Shown: in pieces, positions 1 through 8,045 of the stretch | Position numbering within the stretch: position 1 is the stretch's first letter | Layout of the letters: every line of letters begins with the position of its first letter | Assembly: GCA_022825005.1 (NCBI GenBank) | Contig: JAJDYU010000085.1 | Coordinates: 1-64,000, forward strand | Direction: 5' to 3' | Source of the DNA: Acidimicrobiia bacterium | Lineage (GTDB): Bacteria > Actinomycetota > Acidimicrobiia > Acidimicrobiales > Bin134 | Length of the DNA: 64,000 nucleotides | Position numbers and translations under genes: made by a program | Notes under the pieces: generated by a model | Told to the model about the DNA's origin: nothing | Seen by the model: the letters and a program-made list of their open reading frames with translations, nothing else | The model's database searches: none

Positions 1-318
1 CTTGTCGGGATAGCGGTCGCGGATCGATCCCCAGGTTTGGGTGTCGTTGTCCCAGATCGGCATGTCATGGGACACCTCGCCGTGGATGAGCTCTTTGCCG
101 ACGTGCTCGAACACCTTGGTCAGACCCGAGCCGGGGTCCTCGATGAGGTGCCCGCCGAGGTTCACCTTGAAGCCCTCGTCGTCCACCGCCAATGCCCGTC
201 CGCCCAAGAAGGGGGACCGCTCCAAAAGGGTGACCGACTTGCCTTCCGCGGCCAGAAGCGCCCCGGCGCTCAGTCCGGCTGCCCCGGCGCCGATGACGAC
301 AACGTCGCATTTGGTCAT
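1..318 (-). CDS. FAD-dependent oxidoreductase (phytoene desaturase-like), N-terminal part
   Basis: This gene runs off the left edge, so only the first 106 residues are visible. They begin with a classic dinucleotide-binding beta-alpha-beta fold, VVVIGAGAAGLSAGALLA at residues 6-23, followed by an acidic strand end (LLER) and the GG doublet (FLGGRA) typical of the NAD(P)/FAD amine oxidase/phytoene desaturase superfamily. The family binds FAD and oxidises or isomerises hydrophobic substrates. The start is the ATG at 316-318, which leaves almost nothing upstream of the Rossmann motif, as usual. The substrate cannot be told from this fragment. The family call is solid and the precise function is unknown. 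Confidence 0.8.
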   Translation of the reverse strand, partial: MTKCDVVVIGAGAAGLSAGALLAAEGKSVTLLERSPFLGGRALAVDDEGFKVNLGGHLIEDPGSGLTKVFEHVGKELIHGEVSHDMPIWDNDTQTWGSIRDRYPDK

Positions 319-371
319 GGGGGGATACTAAGAGCGGGCGGCGATAAGAGGCACGTTATGAAGTCGGCCAC

Positions 372-1370
372 TCAGTGCGTGGCAATTCGACTCAGCGCAT
401 CCACTGTGGCTTGCGGGCCGATGTCGTCGCCGACGTGGGCGCCGGTGAGCAGCACGATGGGCAAGTCGACGCCCGCATTCCGGTAGGCGGCAATGCGATC
501 GGCCAGCATGTCGGACCCGAGGGCACATTGGGCCAGCACGGCCTCATCGGGCACCAGGGATAGCGCCTTGGCCCGGTCGCCGCTCTGCCAGGCCTCGGCA
601 ACCTCGGGCAGGTTGTCGAAGGTGCCAACGAATGCGGGCTGATGGGTAGGAACCATTGCGTAGGCCAGCACTTGGCGCCGCATCCGCTCTAGGGCTTGTT
701 CGGGATCGGGGCCGGCGTAGGCCCAAAACGAAAGCACGGTGGCCACGTCGCCGGGATTGCGACCGGCCTCGGTGGCTGCGGTTTCGACGATCTCTTGCTT
801 GGGGCCAACTTCCCCTGGCGGGCACCACGTCATGAACACTGCATCGGCTATCTCGCCGGCCAGAGCCAGCATGCGGGGGTTGATGGCCCCTAGCCAGACG
901 GGCACATCTACCGCGGGCAGGTCGAGCCGGAAGCCGCGTGATCGGAACCGGGGGCCGTCGTGGTTCAGCTTCTCGCCGGCCAGTGCAGCCCGGAGCAAGC
1001 CGATGAACTCCCGCACCGTGGTTAGGGGTTGCTCAAAGTCACCGCCGTGCCATCGCCCGACCACGATGGGGCTGCTGGCCCCGATGCCGGCGATCACCCG
1101 TCCGGGCGCCAGCGAGGCCAAGGTGGCGAAGCCCATTGCGGTCAACGCGGGGGAGCGGGTGTAGGCGGCCACGATGCCCGATCCCAGGCGGATGCGCTCG
1201 GTGCGGGCGGCCATGGCCCCCAGGGTGGCGAACACCTCGGGACCGGCCACCTCGCCCACCAGCGCGGTGTCGATGCCGGACTGCTCGGCGTGTACGACCA
1301 GGTCGGTCAGCCAGCCGATGGAGAGGCCGTCCTCCACCGGCATGGTGATGGCCACGGGGGAGTCGGTCAT
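372..1370 (-). CDS. LLM-class (luciferase-like) F420-dependent-type oxidoreductase
   Basis: The 332-residue protein has the usual length and TIM-barrel layout of the luciferase-like monooxygenase superfamily. Visible signatures are VALVGEVAGPEVFATLGAMA near residues 37-55, RIRLGSGIVAAYTRSP near 59-74, and the strongly conserved APGRVIAGIGASSP segment that lines the flavin or F420 phosphate site. In actinobacteria this subfamily generally uses F420 rather than FMN; that assignment is from family knowledge, not seen directly. It sits between an FAD oxidoreductase and a VOC protein on the same strand, consistent with a catabolic cluster. The substrate is unknown. Confidence 0.85.
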   Translation of the reverse strand: MTDSPVAITMPVEDGLSIGWLTDLVVHAEQSGIDTALVGEVAGPEVFATLGAMAARTERIRLGSGIVAAYTRSPALTAMGFATLASLAPGRVIAGIGASSPIVVGRWHGGDFEQPLTTVREFIGLLRAALAGEKLNHDGPRFRSRGFRLDLPAVDVPVWLGAINPRMLALAGEIADAVFMTWCPPGEVGPKQEIVETAATEAGRNPGDVATVLSFWAYAGPDPEQALERMRRQVLAYAMVPTHQPAFVGTFDNLPEVAEAWQSGDRAKALSLVPDEAVLAQCALGSDMLADRIAAYRNAGVDLPIVLLTGAHVGDDIGPQATVDALSRIATH

Positions 1371-1410
1371 GGCGAGTATCGGCCCACTGTGTTCTGCCGA
1401 AAACTAGGAA

Positions 1411-1944
1411 CTAGCCGGAGTACCGCCCGCGGAGTTCGTCAGCCAGAGGCTGGTTCTCGGCGTTGTCAGGGTGGGGGAGCCACTCCTCGCCGACCGACAG
1501 GTAGCGGGTGGCCAACTCGATCAGCGGGCCGTGGGCCTTGTTGGGGGGGATGAAGTTCCACTTGAGCCACGGCTGGGTGTCGGGATGGCTGGGCTCGTCC
1601 ATGACCAGGGGGATGTCGGCGTCGCGCACCCCGTCGATCATGGTGTCGAAGTCGTCAGAGCAGAAGGCGATGTGGTGGACGTACTCGCCCTTCTTTGCCA
1701 ACACCTTGTCGGGCCAGTGTCCCGGCTCGGCGGGCGACCAGAGCTGGATGGACACCCCAGTGGGATCGGGGTTTTGGAACGTGACCCACGCCATCGGGGT
1801 TCCGTCCATGTCGTCGGCGCCCTCTCCCCGAGTGACTTTCATGGTGTGGCCCGGTGCCAGCACTTCGAGGATCTGTCGCCAGTCTTCCTCCGCCTGGGCC
1901 AGGTCTTTCACCAGCAATGAAATGTGGTCGATGTGGATGCCCAT
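1411..1944 (-). CDS. VOC-family protein (glyoxalase/methylmalonyl-CoA epimerase-like)
   Basis: The 177-residue protein starts with IHIDHISLLVKDLAQAEEDW, the first beta-alpha-beta-beta-beta unit of vicinal-oxygen-chelate enzymes, with His7 as probable metal ligand. A second unit carries YVHHIAFCSDDFDTMIDGV, and a Glu in PLIELATRY would complete a His/His/Glu metal site. This is close to the methylmalonyl-CoA epimerase or glyoxalase layout. It lies 33 nt downstream of a thiolase gene on the same strand, so a role in acyl-CoA or aromatic degradation is plausible, but the exact substrate is not evident. Confidence 0.8.
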   Translation of the reverse strand: MGIHIDHISLLVKDLAQAEEDWRQILEVLAPGHTMKVTRGEGADDMDGTPMAWVTFQNPDPTGVSIQLWSPAEPGHWPDKVLAKKGEYVHHIAFCSDDFDTMIDGVRDADIPLVMDEPSHPDTQPWLKWNFIPPNKAHGPLIELATRYLSVGEEWLPHPDNAENQPLADELRGRYSG

Positions 1945-1977
1945 TTGCTTCTCGGTCTCCTTGGGGATCTCGCTTGG

Positions 1978-3132
1978 CTACGCAGCCAGGTTCTCGATGA
2001 TGGTGGCGTTGGCCAGTCCGCCGCCCTCGCACATGGTCTGAAGCCCGTATTGGCCGCCAGAGCGCTCCAGCTCATTGAGCAGCGTGGTCATGATCCGGGC
2101 TCCGCTGGCCCCCAGCGGGTGGCCCAGGGCGATGGCCCCGCCGTTCACGTTCACCTTGTCCATGTCCACACCGGTTTCTTTGGCCCAGGCCAGCACCACT
2201 GAGGCGAAGGCCTCGTTGCACTCGAACAGGTCGATGTCGTCGAGTTCCATGCCAGCCCGATCCAGCACCTTGGCGGTGGCTGGGATGGGGCCGGTGAGGA
2301 TGAGCACCGGGTCGCTGCCCACCACCGCCATGGTGTGAACCCGGGCCCGGGGGGTGAGGCCGTGCTCGGCCACTGCCTTTTCGGAGGCGATGAGCAGCGC
2401 CGCGGAGCCGTCGGTGATCTGGCTGGAGTTGGCCGCGGTCAGCGGGCCGTGCTCGGAGAAGGGGCGCAGCTTGGCCATCTTCTCCATGGAGGTGTCGGGC
2501 CGGATGCCCTCGTCGCGGGCGCATTCGTCCACCGCCAGCACCTCACGCTCGAAGCGGCCCTCTTCCCAGGCCCGGGCGGCGTTCTGGTGGCTGCGTAGGG
2601 CCAGGCCGTTCATATCCTCCAAGGTGACGTCCCAGCGCTCGGCAATCAGATTGCCGCCCCGGAACTGGTGGACCTCCTCGTCGCCAAAGCGATTGGCCCA
2701 GCCGTCGCCGTCGAACGGATAGCGCATGCCCAAATCGGGGCCCACGTCGCCCTGGCTGTTGAGGTGTATGAGGCTCATGACCTCGACGCCGCCGGCCACC
2801 ACCAGGTCTTGGGTGCCCGACATGATGCCCTGGGCGGCAAAGTGCACCGCCTGCTGCGAGGATCCGCACTGACGGTCGATGCTGACTGCCGGTACGTGCT
2901 CGGGCAGCCCGGCCGACAGCCAGGCGTTGCGGGCCACGTTGAATGCCTGGGCGCCGATCTGGCCCACGCAGCCCATGATGCAGTCGTCCACCGCGGCCGG
3001 GTCCACGCCGGTGCGGTCGATCAGCCCGCTCAAGATGTTGGCGCCCAGGTCGGCCGGGTGGAGGTGGCTCAGCCCGCCGCCGAAGCGGCCCATGGGGGAG
3101 CGAACTGCGTCGATGATGTAGGCGTCAGCCAT
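1978..3132 (-). CDS. Thiolase family acetyl-CoA acyltransferase
   Basis: A 384-residue type II thiolase that cleaves 3-ketoacyl-CoA with CoA, or runs the reverse condensation. The nucleophilic cysteine is in SIDRQCGSSQQAVHFAAQGI (Cys89). The NGGAIALGHPLGASGARI block supplies the catalytic His, and the C-terminal MCEGGGLANATII carries the second catalytic Cys. Length and motif order match full-length thiolases. It is cotranscribed in appearance with the VOC gene (33 nt) and lies 66 nt downstream of folD. Acyl-chain specificity cannot be read from the sequence. Confidence 0.92.
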   Translation of the reverse strand: MADAYIIDAVRSPMGRFGGGLSHLHPADLGANILSGLIDRTGVDPAAVDDCIMGCVGQIGAQAFNVARNAWLSAGLPEHVPAVSIDRQCGSSQQAVHFAAQGIMSGTQDLVVAGGVEVMSLIHLNSQGDVGPDLGMRYPFDGDGWANRFGDEEVHQFRGGNLIAERWDVTLEDMNGLALRSHQNAARAWEEGRFEREVLAVDECARDEGIRPDTSMEKMAKLRPFSEHGPLTAANSSQITDGSAALLIASEKAVAEHGLTPRARVHTMAVVGSDPVLILTGPIPATAKVLDRAGMELDDIDLFECNEAFASVVLAWAKETGVDMDKVNVNGGAIALGHPLGASGARIMTTLLNELERSGGQYGLQTMCEGGGLANATIIENLAA

Positions 3133-3198
3133 GTCTGTGCTTCCTGGTTCTTGTTGCTAGGTCGTTTTGTCTGGTCGCGCCTTGGAGGCCGAGGCCTG

Positions 3199-4056
3199 TC
3201 AGCCCACAGCCCGCTCGGCGGCTGCCACGGTGTTGGCCATCAGCATGGTACGGGTCATCGGCCCCACCCCGCCGATTCGAGGCGAAAGCCAGCCCGCCAC
3301 CTCGGCCACATCGTCGTCCACATCCGACACCAGCTTCCCGTCGGCGAAGCTCACCCCAGCGGCCACCACCGCGGCGCCGGGCTTGACCATGTCGGCCTTC
3401 ACCATTCGGGGCGCCCCCGCCGCGGCGATGAGGATGTCGGCGTTCTTTGTGTATCGGGAGATGTCGCCCGCCCCGGTATGGACCACGGTGACCGCGGCGT
3501 TGGCATTGGGCCGCTTCAGCGACAGCAGGTTGGCCAAGGGCCGCCCAATGGTGAGCCCCCGGCCGATGATCACCACATGCTGGCCCGCGATGGGAATCTC
3601 GTAGCGCTCCAACATCAGCTGAATGCCTCGCGGCGTGCAGGCCAGAGGAGCATCCACCCCCTGCACCAGCCGCCCCAGGTTCACCGGGTGCAGCCCATCG
3701 GCGTCCTTCTCCGGCAACACCCGCAACAATGCGGTCTCGTAGTCGAGGTCGCCGGGGAACGGGTACTGCATGATGTAGGCGTCCACCGCCGGATCGGCGT
3801 TGAAGTCATCCACCACGGCGTCGACTTCTTCCTGGGTGGCATCGGCAGGCAGATGCACCTCCCGCGACCCCATCCCCAGCTCCTCGCTGTCACGGTGCTT
3901 CATGGCCACGTAGTTGGCCGACGGTCCATCGTCGCCTACCAACAGCGTGCCCAACCCCGGGGTTACCCCCTTCTCAGCCAGCGCAGCAATCCGCTCCCGC
4001 AAGCCTTCCTTGATCTCAGCCGACAGCATTTCGCCGTCCAATTTGATAGCAGTCAT
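3199..4056 (-). CDS. folD: Bifunctional methylene-THF dehydrogenase / methenyl-THF cyclohydrolase
   Basis: FolD oxidises 5,10-methylene-THF to 5,10-methenyl-THF with NADP+ and hydrolyses it to 10-formyl-THF in the cytosol. The 285-residue protein shows the catalytic Tyr/Lys motif GPSANYVAMKHRDSEELG, the nucleotide-site segment HVVIIGRGLTIGRPLANLL, and the C-terminal folate-site signature GGVGPMTRTMLMANTV. The start at 4056 (MTAIKLDGEML) is preferred over an in-frame ATG eight codons upstream because FolD proteins begin just before this strand. It links the formyl-THF made by Fhs, encoded 8.5 kb away, to the methylene-THF pool. Confidence 0.95.
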   Translation of the reverse strand: MTAIKLDGEMLSAEIKEGLRERIAALAEKGVTPGLGTLLVGDDGPSANYVAMKHRDSEELGMGSREVHLPADATQEEVDAVVDDFNADPAVDAYIMQYPFPGDLDYETALLRVLPEKDADGLHPVNLGRLVQGVDAPLACTPRGIQLMLERYEIPIAGQHVVIIGRGLTIGRPLANLLSLKRPNANAAVTVVHTGAGDISRYTKNADILIAAAGAPRMVKADMVKPGAAVVAAGVSFADGKLVSDVDDDVAEVAGWLSPRIGGVGPMTRTMLMANTVAAAERAVG

Positions 4057-4149
4057 CGCCCGGAATTCTCGCTCATACATGGGGCGGACACAATGACTAA
4101 CTCAGCCATTCGCCATTGGCTGATTCAGGAGTTGACTTGGTGTTGAAGG

Positions 4150-5466
4150 TTATGCAGCAAGAGATCGGGTCGGGCGCCGCGGTAACAACCCATCAGAACT
4201 GCGCATAGGCGGCTTGAGTCTGAGTCGCCCGGTGCCGTCCTTAATCACCGCGTAGCCCTGCTTGTGGACTTTCTTGTGGCACCTGGGGCAAAGCAGCACC
4301 AGATTGGTGATGTCGGTGGGTCCGCCGTCGTCCCACCAGATGATGTGGTGGGCGTCGCAGGCGCTGGCTCTCATGCCGCAGCCGACGCATTGCTTGTCGC
4401 GGGCGATCAGGGCCAGCTTCTGGGCGGCGGTGGCGGCTCGCTGCTTTCTACCCATGTAAAGGGGCTGGCCATCGGCGTCGAAGATAGCGGGCACGATGCC
4501 GGCGTCGCAGGCGATGCGGCGGAGTTCGTCGATGTCGATGGGGGTGCCGTCGATGAGCCCGGCATTCTTCAGTTGGCTGCTCAGCGTGTCGTAATCGACA
4601 GAGACAATCAGTGTCGTGGCTTGTGGAGCATGGTCACATCCCGAACCGCTGGCATCGTCGTTCGCGACCCCGGTTTCAGGCGTATCGACATCGGGTTGTG
4701 TCTCAGGTTCACCGCTGGCGCTGTCGGCTCGGGCTGGCCGTTGGGTAATGAGCGCGAACAGGGCATCGGCGTTGCGCTGCTCGTGAGTGCGGTCGCTCCC
4801 AGCCCTGGCGTCTTCGCGGAACAGGCGATCGCTCAGGTCGTAGAGAGCGGTCTTGACCCGCTCCCCGGCGATGCGATCAAACTCGGCGTGCAGAACAACC
4901 ATGTCGTCATCGCCGTCAAACACTTTGCCGCTGCGCCGCTCCCGCTGGCGCTCATGGCGGGTCAACCCGTCGTCGGCCCTGCGCTGGTCTTCGCTGCGGG
5001 CAACAGTCTTCTTGAACTCGTCGAGGTCCTCGGAAATGGCCACGACGACCAGCTCCAACTCCTCGTCCTTGGACAACGGCGCCCGCAGATGCGACTCGCC
5101 CATCACTCGAGCGTGATCGATAGAAATCCACCCCTGCTTGGCAGCCTCCAACGTGTCGGGCAACGCCTTAAGGGCATTAGATGTCTTGGCCTGCTGGCGA
5201 GCCTTGTGGCGACCGAGCCCGAATTGACGGCACAACTCCTCAACCGCATCCTGCCCCTCCAGATCCCCAAACCGGCCCAACAGGGCAGTCAAATAGCCAT
5301 CCAGCTGTCGGCGGGCACTGTCGGCCTGGAGGATCAACTTGACCACTTCACCCGACCCCAACCCATCAAATTCAGCCAGCTGAACATCCACGGTGGCGCT
5401 TCTGCGGCCCTGTGGCTCACTTCCAACCTTTGTAGTATTTTCCCTGGTGAAACCACCTAAATCCAT
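4150..5466 (-). CDS. DUF222-type HNH endonuclease domain protein
   Basis: A 438-residue protein of the actinobacterial DUF222/HNH (13E12-repeat-like) family. The C-terminal third has the zinc-bracketed HNH site: CVGCGMRASACDAHHIIWW, then DDGGPTDITNLVLLCPRCHK, with the HH pair, Asn and two CxxC-type knuckles. The N-terminal two thirds are charged and helical, as in the family (repeated RSEDQRRADDG-like stretches). Such genes occur in many scattered copies in actinobacterial genomes; their biological role is poorly known and a link to mobile DNA is only suggested. The 226-nt stretch between this start and 5693 holds no feature I can support. Confidence 0.85.
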   Translation of the reverse strand: MDLGGFTRENTTKVGSEPQGRRSATVDVQLAEFDGLGSGEVVKLILQADSARRQLDGYLTALLGRFGDLEGQDAVEELCRQFGLGRHKARQQAKTSNALKALPDTLEAAKQGWISIDHARVMGESHLRAPLSKDEELELVVVAISEDLDEFKKTVARSEDQRRADDGLTRHERQRERRSGKVFDGDDDMVVLHAEFDRIAGERVKTALYDLSDRLFREDARAGSDRTHEQRNADALFALITQRPARADSASGEPETQPDVDTPETGVANDDASGSGCDHAPQATTLIVSVDYDTLSSQLKNAGLIDGTPIDIDELRRIACDAGIVPAIFDADGQPLYMGRKQRAATAAQKLALIARDKQCVGCGMRASACDAHHIIWWDDGGPTDITNLVLLCPRCHKKVHKQGYAVIKDGTGRLRLKPPMRSSDGLLPRRPTRSLAA

Positions 5467-5692
5467 GCCACAAGTCTACCAACGCTAGTGACAGTATCCC
5501 CTGGAATAGCTCAATATATGAACGTGCCATAAGGTGAATGTGCCTCATATGTGTGAGTCCAACATGCGTCCAGAAGTCACCCTCTCCTGAGTGGGTGTCG
5601 TGGGTGTGGTCAGGACACAGCGGATCCTGTTCGAACTGCCCATTGACAAAAGGGGGCACGAGAATGTCAGTTGAGAATTGGCCACGAACAAT

Positions 5693-6202
5693 ATGACTAG
5701 CCCTCAACCCAAGCCCGGCTACTGGCTCGCTGCGCGAGCGGCTTGCTGGGTAGCCGTCGCCTCTTCGGTCTTCTTTTTGGCGGGGGCGATCACCAGTTTC
5801 GTGGTTTTCTCAGAAGGGCTGAGCGGAAACCGGGAGATGATGGTGCTCTTGGCGGGAAGCGTCTCGACACTGGGCTTGTTTCTGTCGGTGATGGCAGTGT
5901 TCGCATTCGGTATGGCTGCTGCTCGATTCAGCCCTTTTCACAACAGCGACGAAGCGGATTCGTTTGCTTCCCGTAGCATTCCTGAAACCCCCTCCCCCAC
6001 TCAGCCGCAACCCGGTGTCAGTAGAGAGAAGAGGAGAAAAGAAGAGGTTGACCCGTTTCACTCGGCGAGCAAGTTCGACTCCAAAGTTCACCACATTGAC
6101 TCAAGATGCCCACAAGGTGGAGAAATTAATCCTGGAGACAAGAGATGGGGCGATGGTGGGTACCCGCTTTGCCGCTATTGCAAGTACCTTTCGGGAGGCT
6201 AA
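5693..6202 (+). CDS. Small membrane protein with C-terminal His/Cys zinc-like motif
   Basis: No named family is recognised. The 169-residue protein has two hydrophobic helices, about residues 12-37 (WLAARAACWVAVASSVFFLA) and 52-80 (MMVLLAGSVSTLGLFLSVM), then a charged, Pro/Lys-rich cytoplasmic linker. The last 45 residues contain VHHIDSRCPQGGEINPG and GGYPLCRYCKYL. The spacing of His, Cys, Gly-Gly-Tyr-Pro and CxxC resembles the small zinc-binding motif found at the end of some nucleases and in Ada-like domains. The start is uncertain: a TTG at 5678 would add five residues. Base composition here is less GC-rich than in the flanking metabolic genes. Confidence 0.6.
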   Translation: MTSPQPKPGYWLAARAACWVAVASSVFFLAGAITSFVVFSEGLSGNREMMVLLAGSVSTLGLFLSVMAVFAFGMAAARFSPFHNSDEADSFASRSIPETPSPTQPQPGVSREKRRKEEVDPFHSASKFDSKVHHIDSRCPQGGEINPGDKRWGDGGYPLCRYCKYLSGG

Positions 6203-6269
6203 TGCCATGGCCTCCTTGTATGGGGCACTTGGATCGACAAAACCGACAGAATACGGATAGGAGAGATCA

Positions 6270-6680
6270 ATGGCCCCCATGATCTACGGGGCGATGGTCA
6301 GCAATGTGCTCTGCGTTGCTGCAGATGATCCGCTTACCGAGGCCATCGAGATGATGGAGAGAGCGGGATACGACCAGCTGCCAGTCGTCGAAGATCAGAT
6401 ATCAAGGAAACTCGTTGGAGTCGTGTCTGCCCGACACCTGATGCACGAGGATATAAACCGGGAGAAGGCCCAGGTCCATAAGCTCCTAGTAAGCGATGTT
6501 GCATTCGACCCGTTCCAAGTCAAGGGCATGGTGCGAAGGAGGAATGGGCCGATTAGCGGGAGGCTGCTTTGGTACTACCACAACCATGACTTCCTGATCG
6601 TCGTAGGAGCAGGTGACAAAGTGGTCGGCATAGTCCAGCTATGGGACATTGCCCGAGAATTGTGGGAGGCCACTCGCTAG
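6270..6680 (+). CDS. CBS-domain-pair protein
   Basis: The 136-residue protein consists of two CBS motifs and little else. The first is DPLTEAIEMMERAGYDQLPVVE followed by KLVGVVSARHLMHED, and the second ends in HDFLIVVGAGDKVVGIVQLWD. Stand-alone CBS pairs usually bind adenosyl nucleotides and regulate a partner. A good ribosome site (GGAGAG, 6261-6266) precedes the ATG. The insertion between the two motifs (VKGMVRRRNGPISGRLLWYY) is more basic and aromatic than usual. The gene follows the small membrane protein on the same strand by 67 nt, so the two may work together; the partner is not known. Confidence 0.75.
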   Translation: MAPMIYGAMVSNVLCVAADDPLTEAIEMMERAGYDQLPVVEDQISRKLVGVVSARHLMHEDINREKAQVHKLLVSDVAFDPFQVKGMVRRRNGPISGRLLWYYHNHDFLIVVGAGDKVVGIVQLWDIARELWEATR

Positions 6681-6829
6681 CCTGAGCTGATCCTCTCTGG
6701 TTGCCGCCATGGTCGTTGGGGGAAATGCACCATGGATCTGCCGTGCCGCACAGGCAACGGCGTCCGGCCTAGAGGCAAGTGCCGGCCTCAGGCAGGCTGA
6801 GAGTTCAGAGGATTGTTGGCATCGTGAGT

Positions 6830-6849
6830 GTGTCAGGTTATCCTGACAC
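6830..6849. promoter_or_regulatory. Perfect palindrome, candidate operator of the HTH gene
   Basis: GTGTCAGG TTAT CCTGACAC is a perfect 8-bp inverted repeat around a 4-nt centre. It ends two bases before the ATG of the HTH gene at 6852. The position suggests an autoregulatory operator, as in many toxin-antitoxin loci, and would also overlap the ribosome site. No other copy was noticed in the window. The function is inferred. Confidence 0.5.
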
Positions 6850-6851
6850 GT

Positions 6852-7157
6852 ATGGGTGTGATAGCTGCTGATGCACTTTCGGCTGACCCCTTGGAGGCGC
6901 TGCGGGAGATTGCTCGCAGTGAGCCGGAATTGGAGCGGTTGCGCCGTGACAAGGTCTTGGCGGCTCGTGCTGCCGGAGCCACTTGGGAGCAGGTTGGCAA
7001 TGCGCTCGGGGTGAGCCGCCAGTCGGCTTGGGAGTACTTCACTGCTCGAATTCGGGAAGAACTGGCGGAGAATGCCAACGCCGAGTTGCCAGAAGTCGAG
7101 GCAATGCAGATGGCAGCGGACGAGGTGCGGGCGGTTCGACGGCGCAGACGGCACTAA
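6852..7157 (+). CDS. HTH-domain protein, probable antitoxin
   Basis: A 101-residue protein with a helix-turn-helix at about residues 42-64 (GATWEQVGNALGVSRQSAWE), preceded by an acidic helix and followed by a Glu-rich, then Arg-rich, tail (VRAVRRRRRH). This small HTH layout is common in actinobacterial antitoxins encoded directly before PIN-domain toxins, and here a PIN start lies 3 nt downstream. A perfect palindrome abuts the start codon and could be its own binding site. An in-frame GTG eight codons upstream is possible but would place the palindrome inside the gene. The antitoxin role is an inference from context. Confidence 0.65.
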   Translation: MGVIAADALSADPLEALREIARSEPELERLRRDKVLAARAAGATWEQVGNALGVSRQSAWEYFTARIREELAENANAELPEVEAMQMAADEVRAVRRRRRH

Positions 7158-7160
7158 CCG

Positions 7161-7280
7161 GTGAAGGTGGTGCTGGACGCGAACGTGTTGGTTTCGGCGG
7201 CAATCGCAAGAGGCCCCTCCCATGTTGGATGGTTAGCAGTTGAGGCCAGGCAGGGTGCGCGTGACGCCGTAGGGAACTAG
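7161..7280 (+). pseudogene. Truncated PIN-domain toxin remnant
   Basis: Starting at a GTG three bases after the HTH gene stop, the reading frame gives VKVVLDANVLVSAAIARGPS. This is the first strand and first catalytic Asp (DANVLVSA) of a PIN-domain RNase of the kind paired with HTH antitoxins. After about 20 codons the similarity fades and the frame stops at 7278-7280, giving 39 residues instead of the usual 130-150. The later acidic residues of the active site are missing, so it is most likely a decayed toxin from a deletion, leaving an orphan antitoxin. Confidence 0.65.
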
Positions 7281-7325
7281 CTGCCCCCGGTAGAAGAGGG
7301 CCAAGGAGGGGATACACTCATTCCG

Positions 7326-7532
7326 ATGGCAATGGTTCATGAGTTTGGCGGGCGGTCTCCGTCCCGGCTTGCCTCTGTGACGGAGACACAGGTGGTCGGC
7401 TCTGGGTTTGTTGACGCGCCTGTTCCCGGGCTTGATGCCGTCACTCGCGAAGCGTTTGCACAACTATTGGAGGAGTACTTCGAGTTGTGCGAGCGGCTTT
7501 TCGCCCAGGATCTAGATCTCAGTCTGACCTAA
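7326..7532 (+). CDS. Small hypothetical protein, candidate partner of the following PIN-like gene
   Basis: A 68-residue open frame beginning MAMVHEFGGRSPSRLASVTE and ending with an acidic helix (FAQLLEEYFELCERLFAQDL). A GGAGGGG ribosome-site-like sequence (7305-7311) lies upstream, though 14 nt from the ATG; a second in-frame ATG is at 7332. I do not recognise a family. It ends 34 nt before a PIN-like protein on the same strand, which suggests an antitoxin-toxin type pair. This is based on size and arrangement only. Confidence 0.45.
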   Translation: MAMVHEFGGRSPSRLASVTETQVVGSGFVDAPVPGLDAVTREAFAQLLEEYFELCERLFAQDLDLSLT

Positions 7533-7566
7533 GCCTCCCCTGGAGGCACCGGCGCAGCATCCGGCC

Positions 7567-7986
7567 GTGGTCATCGTTGACGACCATCTTGCCCTCGTGG
7601 CGCTGAATGGTCGGCGGTTGCTGGGTTGGGGCAGACAGGTGCCCGTCCTGCCGTGGTCTCTGCATGTGCGCCTCTTGCGCGCTCTCCTCGATAGCCGTGC
7701 AGTTGGACGATTGAGCCAGGGTGTCCAGGGTTCTCTGCTGAATGCAGCTCTCTCTCCTCCTCCTGGTGTGCTGGAAATTCTGGATCCACGCCCCTACACG
7801 GAAGCAGTGGCATGGCTGAAGATCGAGCACGGGTTGAGCCTCGTGGCCGCCGAACTCTTGGCAGCGGCACTGGCTACGGGAGGGGAAGTCCATGTTGTCG
7901 AGGGGAATGTCGGTCGTTCTTGGGAAGCTGTGCTTGCAAATACGCCCGTGAAACTCCACGTCTATGCCAGAAGCGACCTCGATTAG
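7567..7986 (+). CDS. PIN-like domain protein (putative)
   Basis: The 139-residue product begins at a GTG with VVIVDDHLALVALNGRRLL, an Asp-containing first strand like that of PIN-fold proteins. A helical middle follows (LPWSLHVRLLRALLDSRAVG), and the end, LSLVAAELLAAALATGGEVHVV, resembles the family's last alpha-beta unit, with acidic positions replaced or shifted. Proteins of this look are common in Acidimicrobiia and other actinobacteria beside a small upstream gene; I recall the pattern but cannot name a family. A toxin-like RNase role is possible. Catalytic competence is doubtful because the acidic residues expected of an active PIN site are sparse. Confidence 0.5.
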   Translation: MVIVDDHLALVALNGRRLLGWGRQVPVLPWSLHVRLLRALLDSRAVGRLSQGVQGSLLNAALSPPPGVLEILDPRPYTEAVAWLKIEHGLSLVAAELLAAALATGGEVHVVEGNVGRSWEAVLANTPVKLHVYARSDLD

Positions 7987-8045
7987 TCGGTTGGTACAAC
8001 CCCCAACGAGTACACGTCTCCTGTGAGCGGCTCTTGCCTCAAGCC

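Noticed and set aside
2668-4146. A 492-codon frame antisense to the thiolase and folD genes
   Set aside because: Covers two well-supported genes on the other strand and shows no domain of its own.
5581-5640. TGTTCGAA-like T-arm suggesting a tRNA
   Set aside because: No acceptor stem, D-arm or anticodon arm can be drawn around it.
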